Assembly: GCF_029814935.1 (NCBI RefSeq)
Contig: NZ_CP104582.1
Coordinates: forward strand, 3,100,001 to 3,164,000
DNA from: Pseudomonas sp. GD03919
GTDB lineage: Bacteria; Pseudomonadota; Gammaproteobacteria; Pseudomonadales; Pseudomonadaceae
Direction: 5' to 3'
Length of the DNA stretch: 64,000 nt
The notes beneath the pieces were generated by a model, which had not been told where the DNA came from, did no database searches, and was given only the letters and a program-made list of their open reading frames with translations. Positions 28,952 to 38,724 of this stretch are shown in pieces; the first letter of the stretch is position 1, and the number at the start of each line of letters is the position of its first letter. The translations under genes and the position numbers were made by a program.

Positions 28952-29833
28952 CTACCACTGCAACTGCAATTGACTCTCGAACTCGCGCACCTGACCACTC
29001 AGCGGATCGACAAAGCACAAACCCCGCGCCAGCAGCTTGAGCGGCTTGCTGTAGTCATCCGGCTGATTGCGCGACTCCAGCAACTGCGGATAGAAGTCAT
29101 CGCCAACGATAGGTGCGCCAAGCCCGGCCAGATGCACGCGCAACTGATGCTTGCGCCCGGTCACTGGCGACAATTGATAGCGCCACAGTTCACCGCGTCG
29201 TTCCAGCACCTCGATGCGTGTTTCACTGTTGGCCTCGCCGACAACCTCCTGCATGCGAAAGAACGGCTCGCCATCGACCATGCGCGAACGGTGCAGGTAG
29301 GGAAACTGCAACTGCGCTAATGCCGGTGCGATGGCCTCGTAGCGTTTTTCCACCGCGCGCTGGCGAAACAACGCCTGATACTGGCCGCGACTGCCAGGGT
29401 TGACTGAAAACAGCACCAGCCCGGCGGTCAGCCGGTCGATGCGGTGGATCGGCACCAGATCGGGGTTGCCGGTACGCTTGATCAGCCGCACCAGCAGCGT
29501 TTGCTCGACGTACTCACCGGCCGGCATCACCGGCAGAAAGTGCGGTTTGTCGGCGACCAGCAGGTGCTCGTCTTGCCAGAGCACCTGCTCGACGAAAGGA
29601 ATCGGTGTCTCGTTCGGCACTTCACGGAAATAGCGCACCTTGAGCCCGACCTGGTAGGGATGCGTGGCATCGATGGCCGCACCGTCAGCATCCAGCACCC
29701 GGCCGCGCGCCATACGCTGCAGCCAGGTGGTGCGATCAATGGCAGGAAAGTGATCGCACAGACAATCGAGTACCGTCGCCCAATCGCCCTGTGGCAGGTG
29801 AAGGGTGCTGGGCCGCATGGCAGGGCTGGGCAT
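28952..29833 (-). CDS. RluA-family RNA pseudouridine synthase
   Basis: The 293-residue enzyme isomerises uridine to pseudouridine in RNA. The catalytic aspartate is D133 in the motif HRIDRLTAGL. Other family features are LLVADKPHFLPVMPAG (about 91-106) and VTGRKHQLRVHLAGLG with the conserved arginine loop. The N-terminal 80 residues resemble a short S4-like domain. The target RNA cannot be told from sequence, so no rlu or tru symbol is given. Confidence 0.92.
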   Translation of the reverse strand: MPSPAMRPSTLHLPQGDWATVLDCLCDHFPAIDRTTWLQRMARGRVLDADGAAIDATHPYQVGLKVRYFREVPNETPIPFVEQVLWQDEHLLVADKPHFLPVMPAGEYVEQTLLVRLIKRTGNPDLVPIHRIDRLTAGLVLFSVNPGSRGQYQALFRQRAVEKRYEAIAPALAQLQFPYLHRSRMVDGEPFFRMQEVVGEANSETRIEVLERRGELWRYQLSPVTGRKHQLRVHLAGLGAPIVGDDFYPQLLESRNQPDDYSKPLKLLARGLCFVDPLSGQVREFESQLQLQW

Positions 29834-29977
29834 TGCAGAAGGTGCTCAATGAGATTCGGACGGGCGAATTAGGCCGCACTCGTGCCGCTCAGTCAAAGCC
29901 AAGCGCACCCCGGCTCGGCGCTTCGCGACAGCTCTGCCAGAGGTAGAAGGACACTGCGCGACTTTCGAGCTCACGCC

Positions 29978-30006
29978 TTGAGCCTGGGGCGCACTCTGGC
30001 TATGGT
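29978..30006 (+). promoter_or_regulatory. Candidate promoter for the COG3650-type lipoprotein
   Basis: TTGAGC (29978-29983) and TATGGT (30001-30006) are 17 bases apart. The expected start near 30013 lies just before the GGAGAG ribosome binding site of the gene at 30031. Confidence 0.4.
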
Positions 30007-30030
30007 GGCTGCTCGTATCTGGAGAGACCC

Positions 30031-30702
30031 ATGTCCATCACCCGCTCCCTGCTGACCAGCGTCGCCCTGCTCCCACTTCTGGCTGCCTGCCAGGTCTACA
30101 CTGGCAAGCCGGAAGGCCCGCCCCCGGCCACCCGCCTGCAAGGCCAGGTACAGGTCGAGAATGGTCAATTGGTGTTCATGCCCTGCCAGGAGCAGCGCCG
30201 CTTCGTGCTGAGCGATGGCGACACCAGCGGCATCGAGCGTGAAGTCACACAACTCGGCAACGATGGCCACAGCAGCCTGTTCGCCGACCTGGCCGGACGC
30301 CTGGGCGGCAGCCAGGGCAAAGGCCATGATGGCCGCTTCGAGGTCAGCCAGATTTACCGCCTGCAGGGTGAGGGACATGGTTGTGACGATCTCAACTTCA
30401 AGCGCCTGAGCCTGCGCGCCAGCGGTAATGAGCCGTTCTGGCAACTGGAAGTCGGCAGCAAGGGGCTGGTGCTCAACCGCCCCGATCAGGAGCCACTGGC
30501 CCTGCCCTACCTGGAGGAACAGCTGCCGGACGGCCGCCTCAACTTCAGCAGCGAAGCCAACGGCCAGCGCCTCGAGCTGTGGCTGGCACCGCAGCGCTGC
30601 GTTGACGGCATGAGCGGCGCGGTCAACCACCTCAGCGCCGAGCTGCGCCTCGACGGCCAGGTGCTGCGCGGTTGCGCGCATTTCGGTGCCATGCGCAACT
30701 GA
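30031..30702 (+). CDS. COG3650-type lipoprotein
   Basis: The 223-residue precursor has a lipoprotein signal with lipobox LLAAC and modified cysteine C20. The mature protein contains the motif ASGNEPFWQLEV (about 130-141), typical of COG3650 proteins related to the META/HslJ group, and paired cysteines (CQEQRRF, GHGCDDL, QRCVDG, RGCAHFG) that may form disulfides in the periplasm. Function is unknown; relatives are described only as predicted membrane or envelope proteins. It is a single gene between the pseudouridine synthase and the FAD protein. Confidence 0.8.
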   Translation: MSITRSLLTSVALLPLLAACQVYTGKPEGPPPATRLQGQVQVENGQLVFMPCQEQRRFVLSDGDTSGIEREVTQLGNDGHSSLFADLAGRLGGSQGKGHDGRFEVSQIYRLQGEGHGCDDLNFKRLSLRASGNEPFWQLEVGSKGLVLNRPDQEPLALPYLEEQLPDGRLNFSSEANGQRLELWLAPQRCVDGMSGAVNHLSAELRLDGQVLRGCAHFGAMRN

Positions 30703-30793
30703 CCAAGCACACGGGCCACCAGGGCGGTGATCCTGTACAATCGCCGCCCTTTGCCACCTTGCCGGATCACCACCGGCCCACCAGGACACCGCC

Positions 30794-32407
30794 ATGCTTC
30801 GCCTGACCGAACTGAAACTGCCCCTCGACCATGCCGACGAGGCCCTGCGCCCAGCCATCGTCCAGCGCCTGGGTATCGCCGATGCCGACCTGCTGGCCTT
30901 CAGCGTGTTCAAGCGCAGCTACGATGCACGGAAGAAGTACGGCGATATGCCGTTTATCTACACCATCGATTGCGAAGTAAAGGACGAAGCGGCGCTGCTG
31001 GCGCGCCTGAGCGACGACAAGCACGTCGGCCCGGCGCCGGACATCACCTACAAGCCGGTTGGCCAGGCCGAGGCGCCGCTGGATGAGCGCCCCATCGTGG
31101 TCGGTTTCGGCCCCTGCGGCATCTTCGCCGCGCTGATCCTGGCCCAGGCCGGCCTGCGCCCCATCGTCCTGGAGCGCGGCAAGGAAGTACGCCAGCGCAC
31201 CAAGGACACCTGGGGTCTGTGGCGCAAGAACGTGCTCGACCCGACCTCCAACGTGCAGTTCGGCGAAGGCGGTGCGGGCACATTCTCCGACGGCAAGCTG
31301 TACAGTCAGATCAAGGACCCCAACCACTATGGGCGCAAGGTGCTGGAAGAGTTCGTCAAGGCCGGCGCACCGGACGAGATTCTCTACGTCAGCAAGCCAC
31401 ATATCGGTACCTTCCGCCTGACCGGCGTAGTCGCCACCATGCGCGAAGAGATCAAGGCCCTCGGTGGTGAGGTGCGCTTCCAGCAGCGCGTCAGCGACCT
31501 GCTCATGGAAGACGGCCAGCTCACTGGCGTGGCACTGGAAAGCGGCGAGCAGCTCAACAGCCGCCACGTGATCCTTGCCCTCGGCCACAGTTCGCGCGAC
31601 ACCTTCCGCATGCTGCATGCCCGTGGCGTGTACCTGGAGGCCAAGCCCTTCTCGGTCGGTTTCCGTATCGAACATCCGCAATCGCTGATCGACCGCGCGC
31701 GCCTGGGCAAGTACGCCGGCCATCCGAAGCTCGGCGCCGCCGACTACAAGCTGGTGCACCACGCCAGCAACGGACGTTCGGTGTACAGCTTCTGCATGTG
31801 TCCGGGCGGCACCGTGGTGGCCGCCACCTCCGAACCGGAGCGTGTAGTGACCAACGGCATGAGTCAGTATTCGCGCAACGAGCGCAACGCCAACGCCGGC
31901 ATCGTCGTCGGCATCACCCCCGAGCAGGACTATCCGGGCGGCCCGCTGGCCGGCGTGGAGCTACAGGAGCGTCTGGAATCGCACGCCTACGTGCTCGGCG
32001 GGCGCAACTACGAGGCGCCCGGGCAACTGGTTGGCGACTTTATCAAGGGCACGCCTTCCACCGCTCTGGGCGAGGTACAGCCGTCCTACAAGCCAGGGGT
32101 AAAGCTGGGTGATCTGGCGCCGTCGCTGCCGGACTTCGCCATCGAAGCCATTCGCGAGGCGCTGCCGGCCTTCGGCAAGCAGATCAAGGGCTTCGACCTG
32201 GCCGATGCGGTACTTACCGGCATCGAGACGCGCACCTCCTCACCGGTACGCATCACCCGTGGCGACGACCTGCAGAGTCTGAACCTCAAGGGTTTGTACC
32301 CGGCAGGTGAAGGCGCCGGTTATGCCGGCGGCATTCTTTCAGCCGGGGTCGATGGCATTCGCGTGGCTGAGGCGGTGGCCAAGGATATGCTCGGGTTGAA
32401 TCGCTAA
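30794..32407 (+). CDS. FAD-dependent dehydrogenase of COG2509 family
   Basis: The 537-residue protein has an N-terminal segment of about 95 residues (MLRLTELKLPLDHADEALR) found in this family, then the FAD Rossmann motif VVGFGPCGIFAAL at 102-114 with the linked acidic residue in IVLERGKEV. Conserved stretches NVQFGEGGAGTFSDGKLYSQ and YPAGEGAGYAGGILSAG complete the flavin site. The substrate is unknown. A CPG motif (CMCPGGTVVAATS) is typical of the family. It is monocistronic, followed by a hairpin-rich repeat. Confidence 0.88.
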   Translation: MLRLTELKLPLDHADEALRPAIVQRLGIADADLLAFSVFKRSYDARKKYGDMPFIYTIDCEVKDEAALLARLSDDKHVGPAPDITYKPVGQAEAPLDERPIVVGFGPCGIFAALILAQAGLRPIVLERGKEVRQRTKDTWGLWRKNVLDPTSNVQFGEGGAGTFSDGKLYSQIKDPNHYGRKVLEEFVKAGAPDEILYVSKPHIGTFRLTGVVATMREEIKALGGEVRFQQRVSDLLMEDGQLTGVALESGEQLNSRHVILALGHSSRDTFRMLHARGVYLEAKPFSVGFRIEHPQSLIDRARLGKYAGHPKLGAADYKLVHHASNGRSVYSFCMCPGGTVVAATSEPERVVTNGMSQYSRNERNANAGIVVGITPEQDYPGGPLAGVELQERLESHAYVLGGRNYEAPGQLVGDFIKGTPSTALGEVQPSYKPGVKLGDLAPSLPDFAIEAIREALPAFGKQIKGFDLADAVLTGIETRTSSPVRITRGDDLQSLNLKGLYPAGEGAGYAGGILSAGVDGIRVAEAVAKDMLGLNR

Positions 32408-32422
32408 AACCCCTCTGCGGAT

Positions 32423-32603
32423 CACCCACCCTGTAGGGTGGGTTAGCGGCGCCAAGCCTGCGAATGTCTGGTCACCGCCATCGTGGTGCGCCGCGTAACC
32501 CACCAGGCGATGTTCCTGCGCTGCGCCAATGGTGGGTTACGGCGCAACTCAATCTTGCGAGCTAATCAGCCTTGCCGACAGGCGCCTAAACCACCCTACG
32601 GTC
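32423..32603. repeat. GTAGGGTGGGTTA-type intergenic repeat
   Basis: ACCCACCC (32423-32430) and GGGTGGGT (32435-32442) form a perfect hairpin. The core GGTGGGTTACGGCGC recurs at 32531-32545 and in inverse form as GCGCCGCGTAACCCACC near 32487-32503; ACCACCCTACGG ends the element at 32590-32601. This layout is a dispersed intergenic repeat common in Pseudomonas and relatives. It fills the gap between the FAD protein and the first mrp operon; no gene is seen. Confidence 0.65.
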
Positions 32604-32640
32604 ACCCGCCAATTAGGCGCGGAAGGCGCCTGACAGTGGC

Positions 32641-32979
32641 TCAGTGATCATCGTCCCACGGCTGGCCATGAGTACGCTCGGTCAGCTCGACCTTCTGCTG
32701 CATCGCCGCCTTGGACAGGATATGTGCGCTGACCGGTGCGGTGATGAACAGGAACAGGGTGATCAGCAACTCATGCAGGCTGAGGCTGCCGGTATGGTGC
32801 GCAAAGAACAGCATCGAGGCGATCAGGGTACCGCCGACACCCAGCGTGGTGGCCTTGGTCGGGCCGTGCAGGCGGGTGAAGAAATCCGGCAGTCGATACA
32901 GCCCGATGGCACCGACCAGGGCGAACAGGCTGCCGAGGATCAGGCAGGCGGAAATCAACAGTTCCAGCCAGAAAGGCAT
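32641..32979 (-). CDS. mrpG: Mrp antiporter subunit G (operon 1)
   Basis: The 112-residue protein has three membrane helices and the MrpG/PhaG signature IGLYRLPDFFTRLHGPTKATTLG (about 24-46). I start at the second of two close ATGs (32979) because the AAGGGAG site is seven bases away from it but too near the first. It is the last gene of the operon, 12 bases after mrpF. MrpG is required for function of the multisubunit Na+(K+)/H+ antiporter complex. Confidence 0.93.
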   Translation of the reverse strand: MPFWLELLISACLILGSLFALVGAIGLYRLPDFFTRLHGPTKATTLGVGGTLIASMLFFAHHTGSLSLHELLITLFLFITAPVSAHILSKAAMQQKVELTERTHGQPWDDDH

Positions 32980-32991
32980 GGGCATTCTCCC

Positions 32992-33261
32992 TTAATCGAT
33001 GATGTCGCCGTGCAGCAGGTGTTTACCCACTGCGACCGTACCGACGAAGCCCATCACCGCGATCAGCAGGGCAGCTTCGAAGAACAGATCCGAGGCCAGC
33101 CAGATGCCGAACAGCACGATCAGCGCCAGTGCGTTGATGTAAAGCGTATCCAGCGCCAGGACACGGTCGACCACGCTCGGCCCCATGACCAGACGCGCAA
33201 CGTTGAGCAGCATGGCCAGCGTAAGGATGCCCATGCACAGAAAGACTACGTTCTCGAGCAT
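32992..33261 (-). CDS. mrpF: Mrp antiporter subunit F (operon 1)
   Basis: The 89-residue protein has three membrane helices and the MrpF motif GPSVVDRVLALDTLYINALALIV in the first half. It overlaps the end of mrpE by 16 bases, indicating coupled translation. It forms part of the small-subunit module E-F-G of the antiporter. Confidence 0.93.
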   Translation of the reverse strand: MLENVVFLCMGILTLAMLLNVARLVMGPSVVDRVLALDTLYINALALIVLFGIWLASDLFFEAALLIAVMGFVGTVAVGKHLLHGDIID

Positions 33262-33743
33262 TCGAAAATCTCCAGCAGCGGTGCTTCGTAACGGCTCTTG
33301 ATCTCGGCAATCAGCGCATCGTGGTCAGGCACGTCCAGGCCGTGCAACAACAGCGTCTTGTGATCAGAGCTGAGCCCGGCAGACACCGTGCCTGGCGTCA
33401 GCGAAATGATGCAGGCCAGCGCAGCCAGGACGAACTCATCCTCGATCTCCACCGGCAACTCGACGAATGCCGGGTGGAGCCGCGATTTCGGCCCCAGCAC
33501 CAGCCTGACCACCTGCATGTTGGCCACGACGATGTCGTAGAACACCTTGCCAATGAACAACAACAGCCCCAGCGGCTTGCGTACCCTGGGCACGTTCAGC
33601 AGAAAGTCGCCGCACAGGTGCACGATGGCCCAGCCGAGAAACAGACCGAGCAGGACATGCCCCAGGTTGAAGGTGTTGACCAGCAGCAGCCAAAGCACCG
33701 TCAGCACCAGCATCATCCGCGGATGGGGGAAGAAACGCCTCAT
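33246..33743 (-). CDS. mrpE: Mrp antiporter subunit E (operon 1)
   Basis: The 165-residue protein belongs to the MrpE/PhaE family: two N-terminal membrane helices (LVLTVLWLLLVNTFNLGHVL) and a soluble part with the SLTPGTVSAGLSSD motif and HGLDVPD. It overlaps mrpD by 4 bases (ATGA) and mrpF by 16 bases. It is needed for assembly and activity of the complex. Confidence 0.93.
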   Translation of the reverse strand: MRRFFPHPRMMLVLTVLWLLLVNTFNLGHVLLGLFLGWAIVHLCGDFLLNVPRVRKPLGLLLFIGKVFYDIVVANMQVVRLVLGPKSRLHPAFVELPVEIEDEFVLAALACIISLTPGTVSAGLSSDHKTLLLHGLDVPDHDALIAEIKSRYEAPLLEIFECSRT

Positions 33744-35251
33744 GCCGCACCTCCGGCAATGATCGACAGATAGGGTTGCAGATCGAGCAATTGCGCAGCA
33801 GCAGCCTCCAGGTAGGTCATGATCGGCGCCGCAGCGACCATCAACAGTGGACTGGCCAGCAGCAAGCCCAGCGCAGCCAGCAGGCTGACGCGGTCAGCCG
33901 GTTCGGCTTTCGCAGGTGCCGCGTCGGCGCCATGGCCCAGCCAGAACAGGCTGGTGCCGGCGCGGCTAAGCGCCACCAGCGTCAACAGCCCGCCGATCAG
34001 CACCACGGGCCACAGACTCCAGGCCTGCCAGCCGGGCTCGGCTGCGCGTAGCAACAGCATCTTGCCGAGGAAGCCGGAGAATGGCGGCAGCCCGGCCACG
34101 GAAATCGAGGCAAAGAAGAACAGGCTGCCCAGCACCAGTGGCTGACGCAGTACACGTTCCTGCTGCAGATCGCCACCGGCACTGTCACGCTGAGCGACCA
34201 CCAGGCCGGCCAGGAGGAACAACGCCGCACTGATGAGCGTGCTGTGCAGCAGGTAGTAAAGCGCCGCACTCAGGGCCGCGACATTGCCGATGGCAAACCC
34301 CACCATCAGCGTACCCACCGAAATCACCACCAGATAGGCCAGCAGCGCCTGCAGTTGACGCGCCCCAAGGGCACCGATCACACCGAAGGCAATGGTCGGC
34401 AACGCCAGCCACCAGAGCAGCTCATGACCAAGATTGGCCAGCGGCCCGGCCTGTTCGCCGAACACCAGGGTGAACACGCGGACGATGGCATAGAAGCCCA
34501 CCTTGGTCATGATCGCGAACAACGCGGCGACCGAAGCAGGCGCCGCAGCATAGGCACGCGGCAGCCAGAAGCACAGCGGCAGCACCGCAGCCTTGAGGCC
34601 GAAGACGATCAGCAGCAGGTAGGCGGCCGCCTTGATCAGCGGCGCATCGGCAACCTCGGCACTGGCCACGCGTACAGCCAGATCCGGCATGTTCAGGGTG
34701 CCGGTCAGGCCATACAGCAGGCTGACGCCGATCAGGAAGAACGACGAACCCAGCAGGTTGAGCACCACGTAATGCACGCCGGCCCGCACCTGATTGGCGC
34801 GATTGCCATGCAGCAGCAACGCATAGGAGGCGATCAGCAGGATCTCGAAGAACACGAACAAGTTGAACAGGTCAGCGGTGAGGAACGCACCATTGATACC
34901 CAACAACTGAAACTGAAACAGCGCATGGAAGTTCGGCCCACGCTCATCGTCGCCACGGCAGGCATAGATCAGCGCCAAGCAGGCCAGCACCGCGGTGAGC
35001 AGCAGCAATGCGGCGTTGAAACGGTCGAGCAGCAGCATGATGCCGAACGGTGGCGCCCAATTACCCAGGGCGTAGACCTGTAACTGTCCGGTTCCGGCCA
35101 GCACCACCAGATAGGCACAAACCGGCAGCAAGGCCAAGCAGCCCACCAGGGAAATGCCGCGTTTGAGCGTACGCGACCAACTGTGGCCAACCAGCAACAA
35201 CGCCCCAATGAACAACGGCAGCAGAATGGGAAGGATGATGGCGTGACTCAT
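33740..35251 (-). CDS. mrpD: Mrp antiporter subunit D (operon 1)
   Basis: The 503-residue protein is homologous to complex I subunits NuoM/NuoN, with about fourteen helices. It has the conserved glutamate region FNLFVFFEILLIASYALLLHG (about 127-147), LKAAVLPLCFWLPRAYAAAP with the pump lysine, and LAGLPPFSGFLGKMLLL. MrpD is one of the two candidate proton or ion channels of the complex. It overlaps mrpC and mrpE by 4 bases on each side. Confidence 0.96.
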   Translation of the reverse strand: MSHAIILPILLPLFIGALLLVGHSWSRTLKRGISLVGCLALLPVCAYLVVLAGTGQLQVYALGNWAPPFGIMLLLDRFNAALLLLTAVLACLALIYACRGDDERGPNFHALFQFQLLGINGAFLTADLFNLFVFFEILLIASYALLLHGNRANQVRAGVHYVVLNLLGSSFFLIGVSLLYGLTGTLNMPDLAVRVASAEVADAPLIKAAAYLLLIVFGLKAAVLPLCFWLPRAYAAAPASVAALFAIMTKVGFYAIVRVFTLVFGEQAGPLANLGHELLWWLALPTIAFGVIGALGARQLQALLAYLVVISVGTLMVGFAIGNVAALSAALYYLLHSTLISAALFLLAGLVVAQRDSAGGDLQQERVLRQPLVLGSLFFFASISVAGLPPFSGFLGKMLLLRAAEPGWQAWSLWPVVLIGGLLTLVALSRAGTSLFWLGHGADAAPAKAEPADRVSLLAALGLLLASPLLMVAAAPIMTYLEAAAAQLLDLQPYLSIIAGGAA

Positions 35252-35577
35252 GCGCGCGGCTCCTCACCATCGACGTGATCGGTTTTCAGCTCACCCAGCC
35301 CGCGCAAGGCCAACACCACGACAAACGCGGTCATGGCGAAGCCAATGACGATGGCGGTGAGCACCAGTGCCTGCGGCAGCGGGTCAGCGTGCTCGGCACT
35401 CTTGCCGATTACCGCCGGTACGCCAGTACCCAGGCGTCCCATGGAAAAGATGAAGAGGTTGACCGCATAGGAGATCAGGGTCAGCCCCATCACCACCGGG
35501 AAGATGCGCGCGCGCAGCAGCAGGTAGACGCCACTGGCCGTCAGTACCCCGAGGGTGATTGCGAATACTGCCTCCAT
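35248..35577 (-). CDS. mrpC: Mrp antiporter subunit C (operon 1)
   Basis: The 109-residue protein is homologous to NuoK, with three helices and the motif LPQALVLTAIVIGFAMTAFVVV at about 70-91. The ATG at 35577 lies just past the mrpA stop (one base gap), so an upstream in-frame start is not preferred. It overlaps mrpD by 4 bases. Confidence 0.94.
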   Translation of the reverse strand: MEAVFAITLGVLTASGVYLLLRARIFPVVMGLTLISYAVNLFIFSMGRLGTGVPAVIGKSAEHADPLPQALVLTAIVIGFAMTAFVVVLALRGLGELKTDHVDGEEPRA

Positions 35578-35578
35578 A

Positions 35579-38371
35579 TCAGATGACCTCCTTGCACGAC
35601 TCGTCCTGACTGACATGGCCGATATTGGAAAGAATCAACAGAGTGGCGCCGACAACGGCCAGGAACACCCCGAGATCGAAGAGAATGGCAGTAGCCAGTT
35701 CGATTTCGCCGATCAGCGGAATATGGAAATGGCCGAACGCCGAGGTGAGGAACGGCGAGCCAAAGGCCCAACTGCCCAGACCAGTCAGGCCGGCAATCAG
35801 CACACCCCAACCGGCGGTGGCGTGATAGCTGAACTTCAGGCGCTGCTGCGTCCAGGTCACACCATGGGAGATGTACTGCAGAATCAGCGCCACCGAGGTG
35901 ATCAAGCCAGCGATGAAGCCGCCGCCCGGCAGGTTGTGCCCACGCAGGAAGATGAACGCCGAAATCAGCAACGCCATCGGCAGCATGGCGCGCGCCAGGT
36001 TGTCGAGGATCATCGGATGCGCATCGGTCGACCACGGCCGCCCGTTCTTGTCGTGGCTCGGATGTGGCAGGTGCAAACCATACAGCAGCGCGTAGATACC
36101 AATGGCAGCAATCGCCAGCACGGTGATCTCACCCAGGGTATCGAAACCACGGAAGTCCACCAGGATCACATTGACCACATTGGTGCCACCGCCACCAGAG
36201 ACGCTGTTCTCGAGGAAGAACGACGAAATGCTCTGATAGGGACGGGTCAGCACCGCATAGGTCAGCATCGCCACCATGGTACCGCTGCCCAACGCCAGGG
36301 TCAGATCACGCAGACCACGCAGGCTGCTCGACTCCGCCGGGGTACGGTCGGTCATGAAGTACAGGCAAAGTATCAACAGGATGATGGTCACCACCTCCAC
36401 CGACAACTGGGTCAGTGCCAGATCCGGCGCCGAGAAACGGGCGAAGGCCAATGCCACCATCAGGCCGGCAGCACTGAGGATCATCAGCGCCACCAGGCGA
36501 CGACGATGGAAGACCACAGTGAGTACGGCGGTGACCATCAAAATCAGCATGCCGGTGACGGTCATCGGATCGAGCGGGGTCATCGCCACGCTACCGGCCA
36601 ACTGCTCCAGCGGCGACAGGGCAATCACCATCAGGGTCAATGCACTGCCGAGCATCCAGGCCAGATAGCGCTGCTGCGAGCCGCTTTCCAGCAGCACAGT
36701 GATGCGCACGGACAGGCGCGTCATGTAACGCACCACCTGATCGAAGGCATCCTTGGCATCGAGGTTGGGCAGCCCCTCGTACCAGCGGAACAATGGCTTG
36801 CGGCAGGTGTAGACGAGAATGCCGCCAAACAGGGCTACGAAGCTCATCAGCAACGGCAGGTTGAAGCCATGCCAGATGGCCAGGCTGTACTCCGGCAGCG
36901 CGCCGCCCAGCGTCGAAGCGGCAGCAGCCGCCAGCAACGGCGCCACGGTATAAGCCGGCAGGACACCGACCAGCAGGCAGAGGAAGACCAGCACCTCCAC
37001 CGGCACTTTCATGTAACGCGGTGGCTCGTGGGGCGGGTACTTGGGCAGGTCGATCGGCTCGCCGTTGAAGAATACGTCATGGATGAAGCGCAGCGAGTAG
37101 GCCACCGAGAACACACCGGCCAGGGTTGCCGCTGCCGGAATCACCCAGTTGAAGCCGCCCAGCAGGTGCTGGTGCAGGGTTTCGGTGAAGAACATCTCCT
37201 TGCTCAAAAAGCCATTGAGCAGCGGCACGCCGGCCATCGCCGAAGCCGCCACCATCGCCAGCACGGCCGTATGTGGCATGTACTTCCACAAGCCGTTTAT
37301 TCGCCGCATGTCGCGGCTGCCGGTTTCGTGATCGATGATGCCCGCAGCCATGAACAGCGAGGCCTTGAAAGTGGCATGGTTGATGATGTGGAACACCGCC
37401 GCCACAGCAGCCAACTGGGTATCGAGACCGAACAGCAACGTGATCAGGCCCAGGTGGCTGATGGTCGAGTACGCCAGCAAGCCTTTGAGGTCATGCTGGA
37501 ACAGTGCCATGACCGCACCGACCAGCAAGGTGGCCAAGCCGGTCATGCTGACCATGTAGAACCACCAATCGGAGCCGGCCAGCGCCGGATACAGGCGCGC
37601 CAGCAAAAACACCCCGGCCTTGACCATGGTTGCCGAGTGCAGATAGGCCGAAACCGGCGTTGGCGCTGCCATCGCATGGGGCAGCCAGAAGTGGAAGGGG
37701 AACTGCGCCGACTTGGTGAACACACCCAGCAGCACCAGTACCAGCGCCAGCGGATACAACTCATGTGCGCGAATCGCGTAACCAGCCGCCAGCACCTGCG
37801 ACAGCTCGAAGCTGCCGGCGATATGACCGATCAGCAGGATGCCGGCAAGCAGCGCCAGACCACCGCCGCCGGTGATCGCCAACGCCATGCGCGCGCCCTT
37901 GCGGGCCTCGGAGCGCGAACCCCAGAAGCCGATCAGCAGGAACGACGACAGGCTGGTCAGCTCCCAGAACATCAGCATCAGCAGCAGGTTTTCCGAGAGC
38001 ACCACGCCGAGCATGGCGCCCATGAACAGCAGCAGGAAAGCGAAGAAGCGCCCCATTGGCTCGGTCTTGGCCAGGTAATAACGGGCGTAGAGGATCACCA
38101 GCAGACCGATGCCGAGAATCAGCAAGGCGAATAGGAAACCCAGGCCGTCGAGGCGCAGGCTGAGGTTCAGGCCAAGATGCGGCAACCACTCCAGCTTGAC
38201 CCGCAGCACTTCACCGGCAAACACCGCTGACTGGTGGTTGAACAACAGGATCAGCGCCGCAACGGGCGCTATGGCCGCTGCCGCCGCGCAGGCGGAACGG
38301 CCCAGGCGATCAGCCAGCACGGGTAGAAACAGCCCCAGAAATGGCAAGGCGACAATCAACGCTAGCGCCAT
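35579..38371 (-). CDS. mrpA: Mrp antiporter subunit A fused with B (operon 1)
   Basis: The 930-residue protein fuses MrpA, a NuoL homologue, with an MrpB-like C-terminal part, as in the six-gene group 2 Mrp operons of pseudomonads (also called Sha or Pha). The key glutamate E137 lies in [15 protein letters not shown]. Further features are [34 protein letters not shown], with the conserved lysines and histidines, and [16 protein letters not shown]. The B-like part ends with [22 protein letters not shown]. The ATG has an AAGGGG site. First gene of the operon. Confidence 0.97.
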   Translation of the reverse strand: MALALIVALPFLGLFLPVLADRLGRSACAAAAAIAPVAALILLFNHQSAVFAGEVLRVKLEWLPHLGLNLSLRLDGLGFLFALLILGIGLLVILYARYYLAKTEPMGRFFAFLLLFMGAMLGVVLSENLLLMLMFWELTSLSSFLLIGFWGSRSEARKGARMALAITGGGGLALLAGILLIGHIAGSFELSQVLAAGYAIRAHELYPLALVLVLLGVFTKSAQFPFHFWLPHAMAAPTPVSAYLHSATMVKAGVFLLARLYPALAGSDWWFYMVSMTGLATLLVGAVMALFQHDLKGLLAYSTISHLGLITLLFGLDTQLAAVAAVFHIINHATFKASLFMAAGIIDHETGSRDMRRINGLWKYMPHTAVLAMVAASAMAGVPLLNGFLSKEMFFTETLHQHLLGGFNWVIPAAATLAGVFSVAYSLRFIHDVFFNGEPIDLPKYPPHEPPRYMKVPVEVLVFLCLLVGVLPAYTVAPLLAAAAASTLGGALPEYSLAIWHGFNLPLLMSFVALFGGILVYTCRKPLFRWYEGLPNLDAKDAFDQVVRYMTRLSVRITVLLESGSQQRYLAWMLGSALTLMVIALSPLEQLAGSVAMTPLDPMTVTGMLILMVTAVLTVVFHRRRLVALMILSAAGLMVALAFARFSAPDLALTQLSVEVVTIILLILCLYFMTDRTPAESSSLRGLRDLTLALGSGTMVAMLTYAVLTRPYQSISSFFLENSVSGGGGTNVVNVILVDFRGFDTLGEITVLAIAAIGIYALLYGLHLPHPSHDKNGRPWSTDAHPMILDNLARAMLPMALLISAFIFLRGHNLPGGGFIAGLITSVALILQYISHGVTWTQQRLKFSYHATAGWGVLIAGLTGLGSWAFGSPFLTSAFGHFHIPLIGEIELATAILFDLGVFLAVVGATLLILSNIGHVSQDESCKEVI

Positions 38372-38724
38372 CGAAAAACCCCTTTAGCAGGCACGCCAGG
38401 TCAAACGACCCAACGACGAGAATTGGAGTCGCAACTCCCTGACGGTGACAGTCCATGCACCACAACGAAGCAGCTAAGTCGTTGTCGGCACAAGCATAAC
38501 GGCCGATTATCCATAACTATCAGGGCAACGTCATGCATTGAATTATCATTAAACTCACTTGTTTACATACAGGCAGATACAGACCGACGCAGAGGCCAGA
38601 ACCCCACTGTAACAAGACTGCCGGCAAGGCCCTCTACCCTCAGCACAAGTACCCTGCCCGGGTGGTGACGATGAGGCACAAAAAAGCCGGAGCAGCCCAA
38701 GCTACTCCGGCTCTTGTGCACGGC
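38372..38724. other. Upstream region of mrp operon 1 and slyB-like 3' end
   Basis: This 353-bp stretch has no gene. It holds the terminator of the slyB-like gene at 38680-38712 and an AT-richer block near 38500-38570. Within it, AATGATAAT on the minus strand (38542-38550) resembles half of a Fur box, but the rest of the 19-bp consensus is poor, so no operator is called. The mrpA promoter should lie here. Confidence 0.4.
38680..38712 (-). terminator. Rho-independent terminator of the slyB-like gene
   Basis: AGCCGGAG (38685-38692) and CTCCGGCT (38705-38712) form a perfect 8-bp stem. On the minus strand the stem is followed by six T (A-run 38680-38685). It lies 12 bases past the stop codon. Confidence 0.9.

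Noticed and set aside
30721..30750. AGGGCGG/CCGCCCT hairpin with TACAAT before the FAD protein gene as a promoter
   Set aside because: TACAAT lies in the loop of a GC-rich stem and no -35 fits at 16-18 bases; it is too weak to list as a site.
35555..38134. Very long plus-strand open frame (about 860 codons) antisense to mrpA of operon 1
   Set aside because: It mirrors the GC-rich third positions of mrpA, is rich in Gln, His and Arg as such shadows are, and shows no domain or ribosome binding site; mrpA itself is fully conserved.
38536..38560. Possible Fur box upstream of mrp operon 1
   Set aside because: Only the core AATGATAAT fits; the second half of the 19-bp consensus does not.
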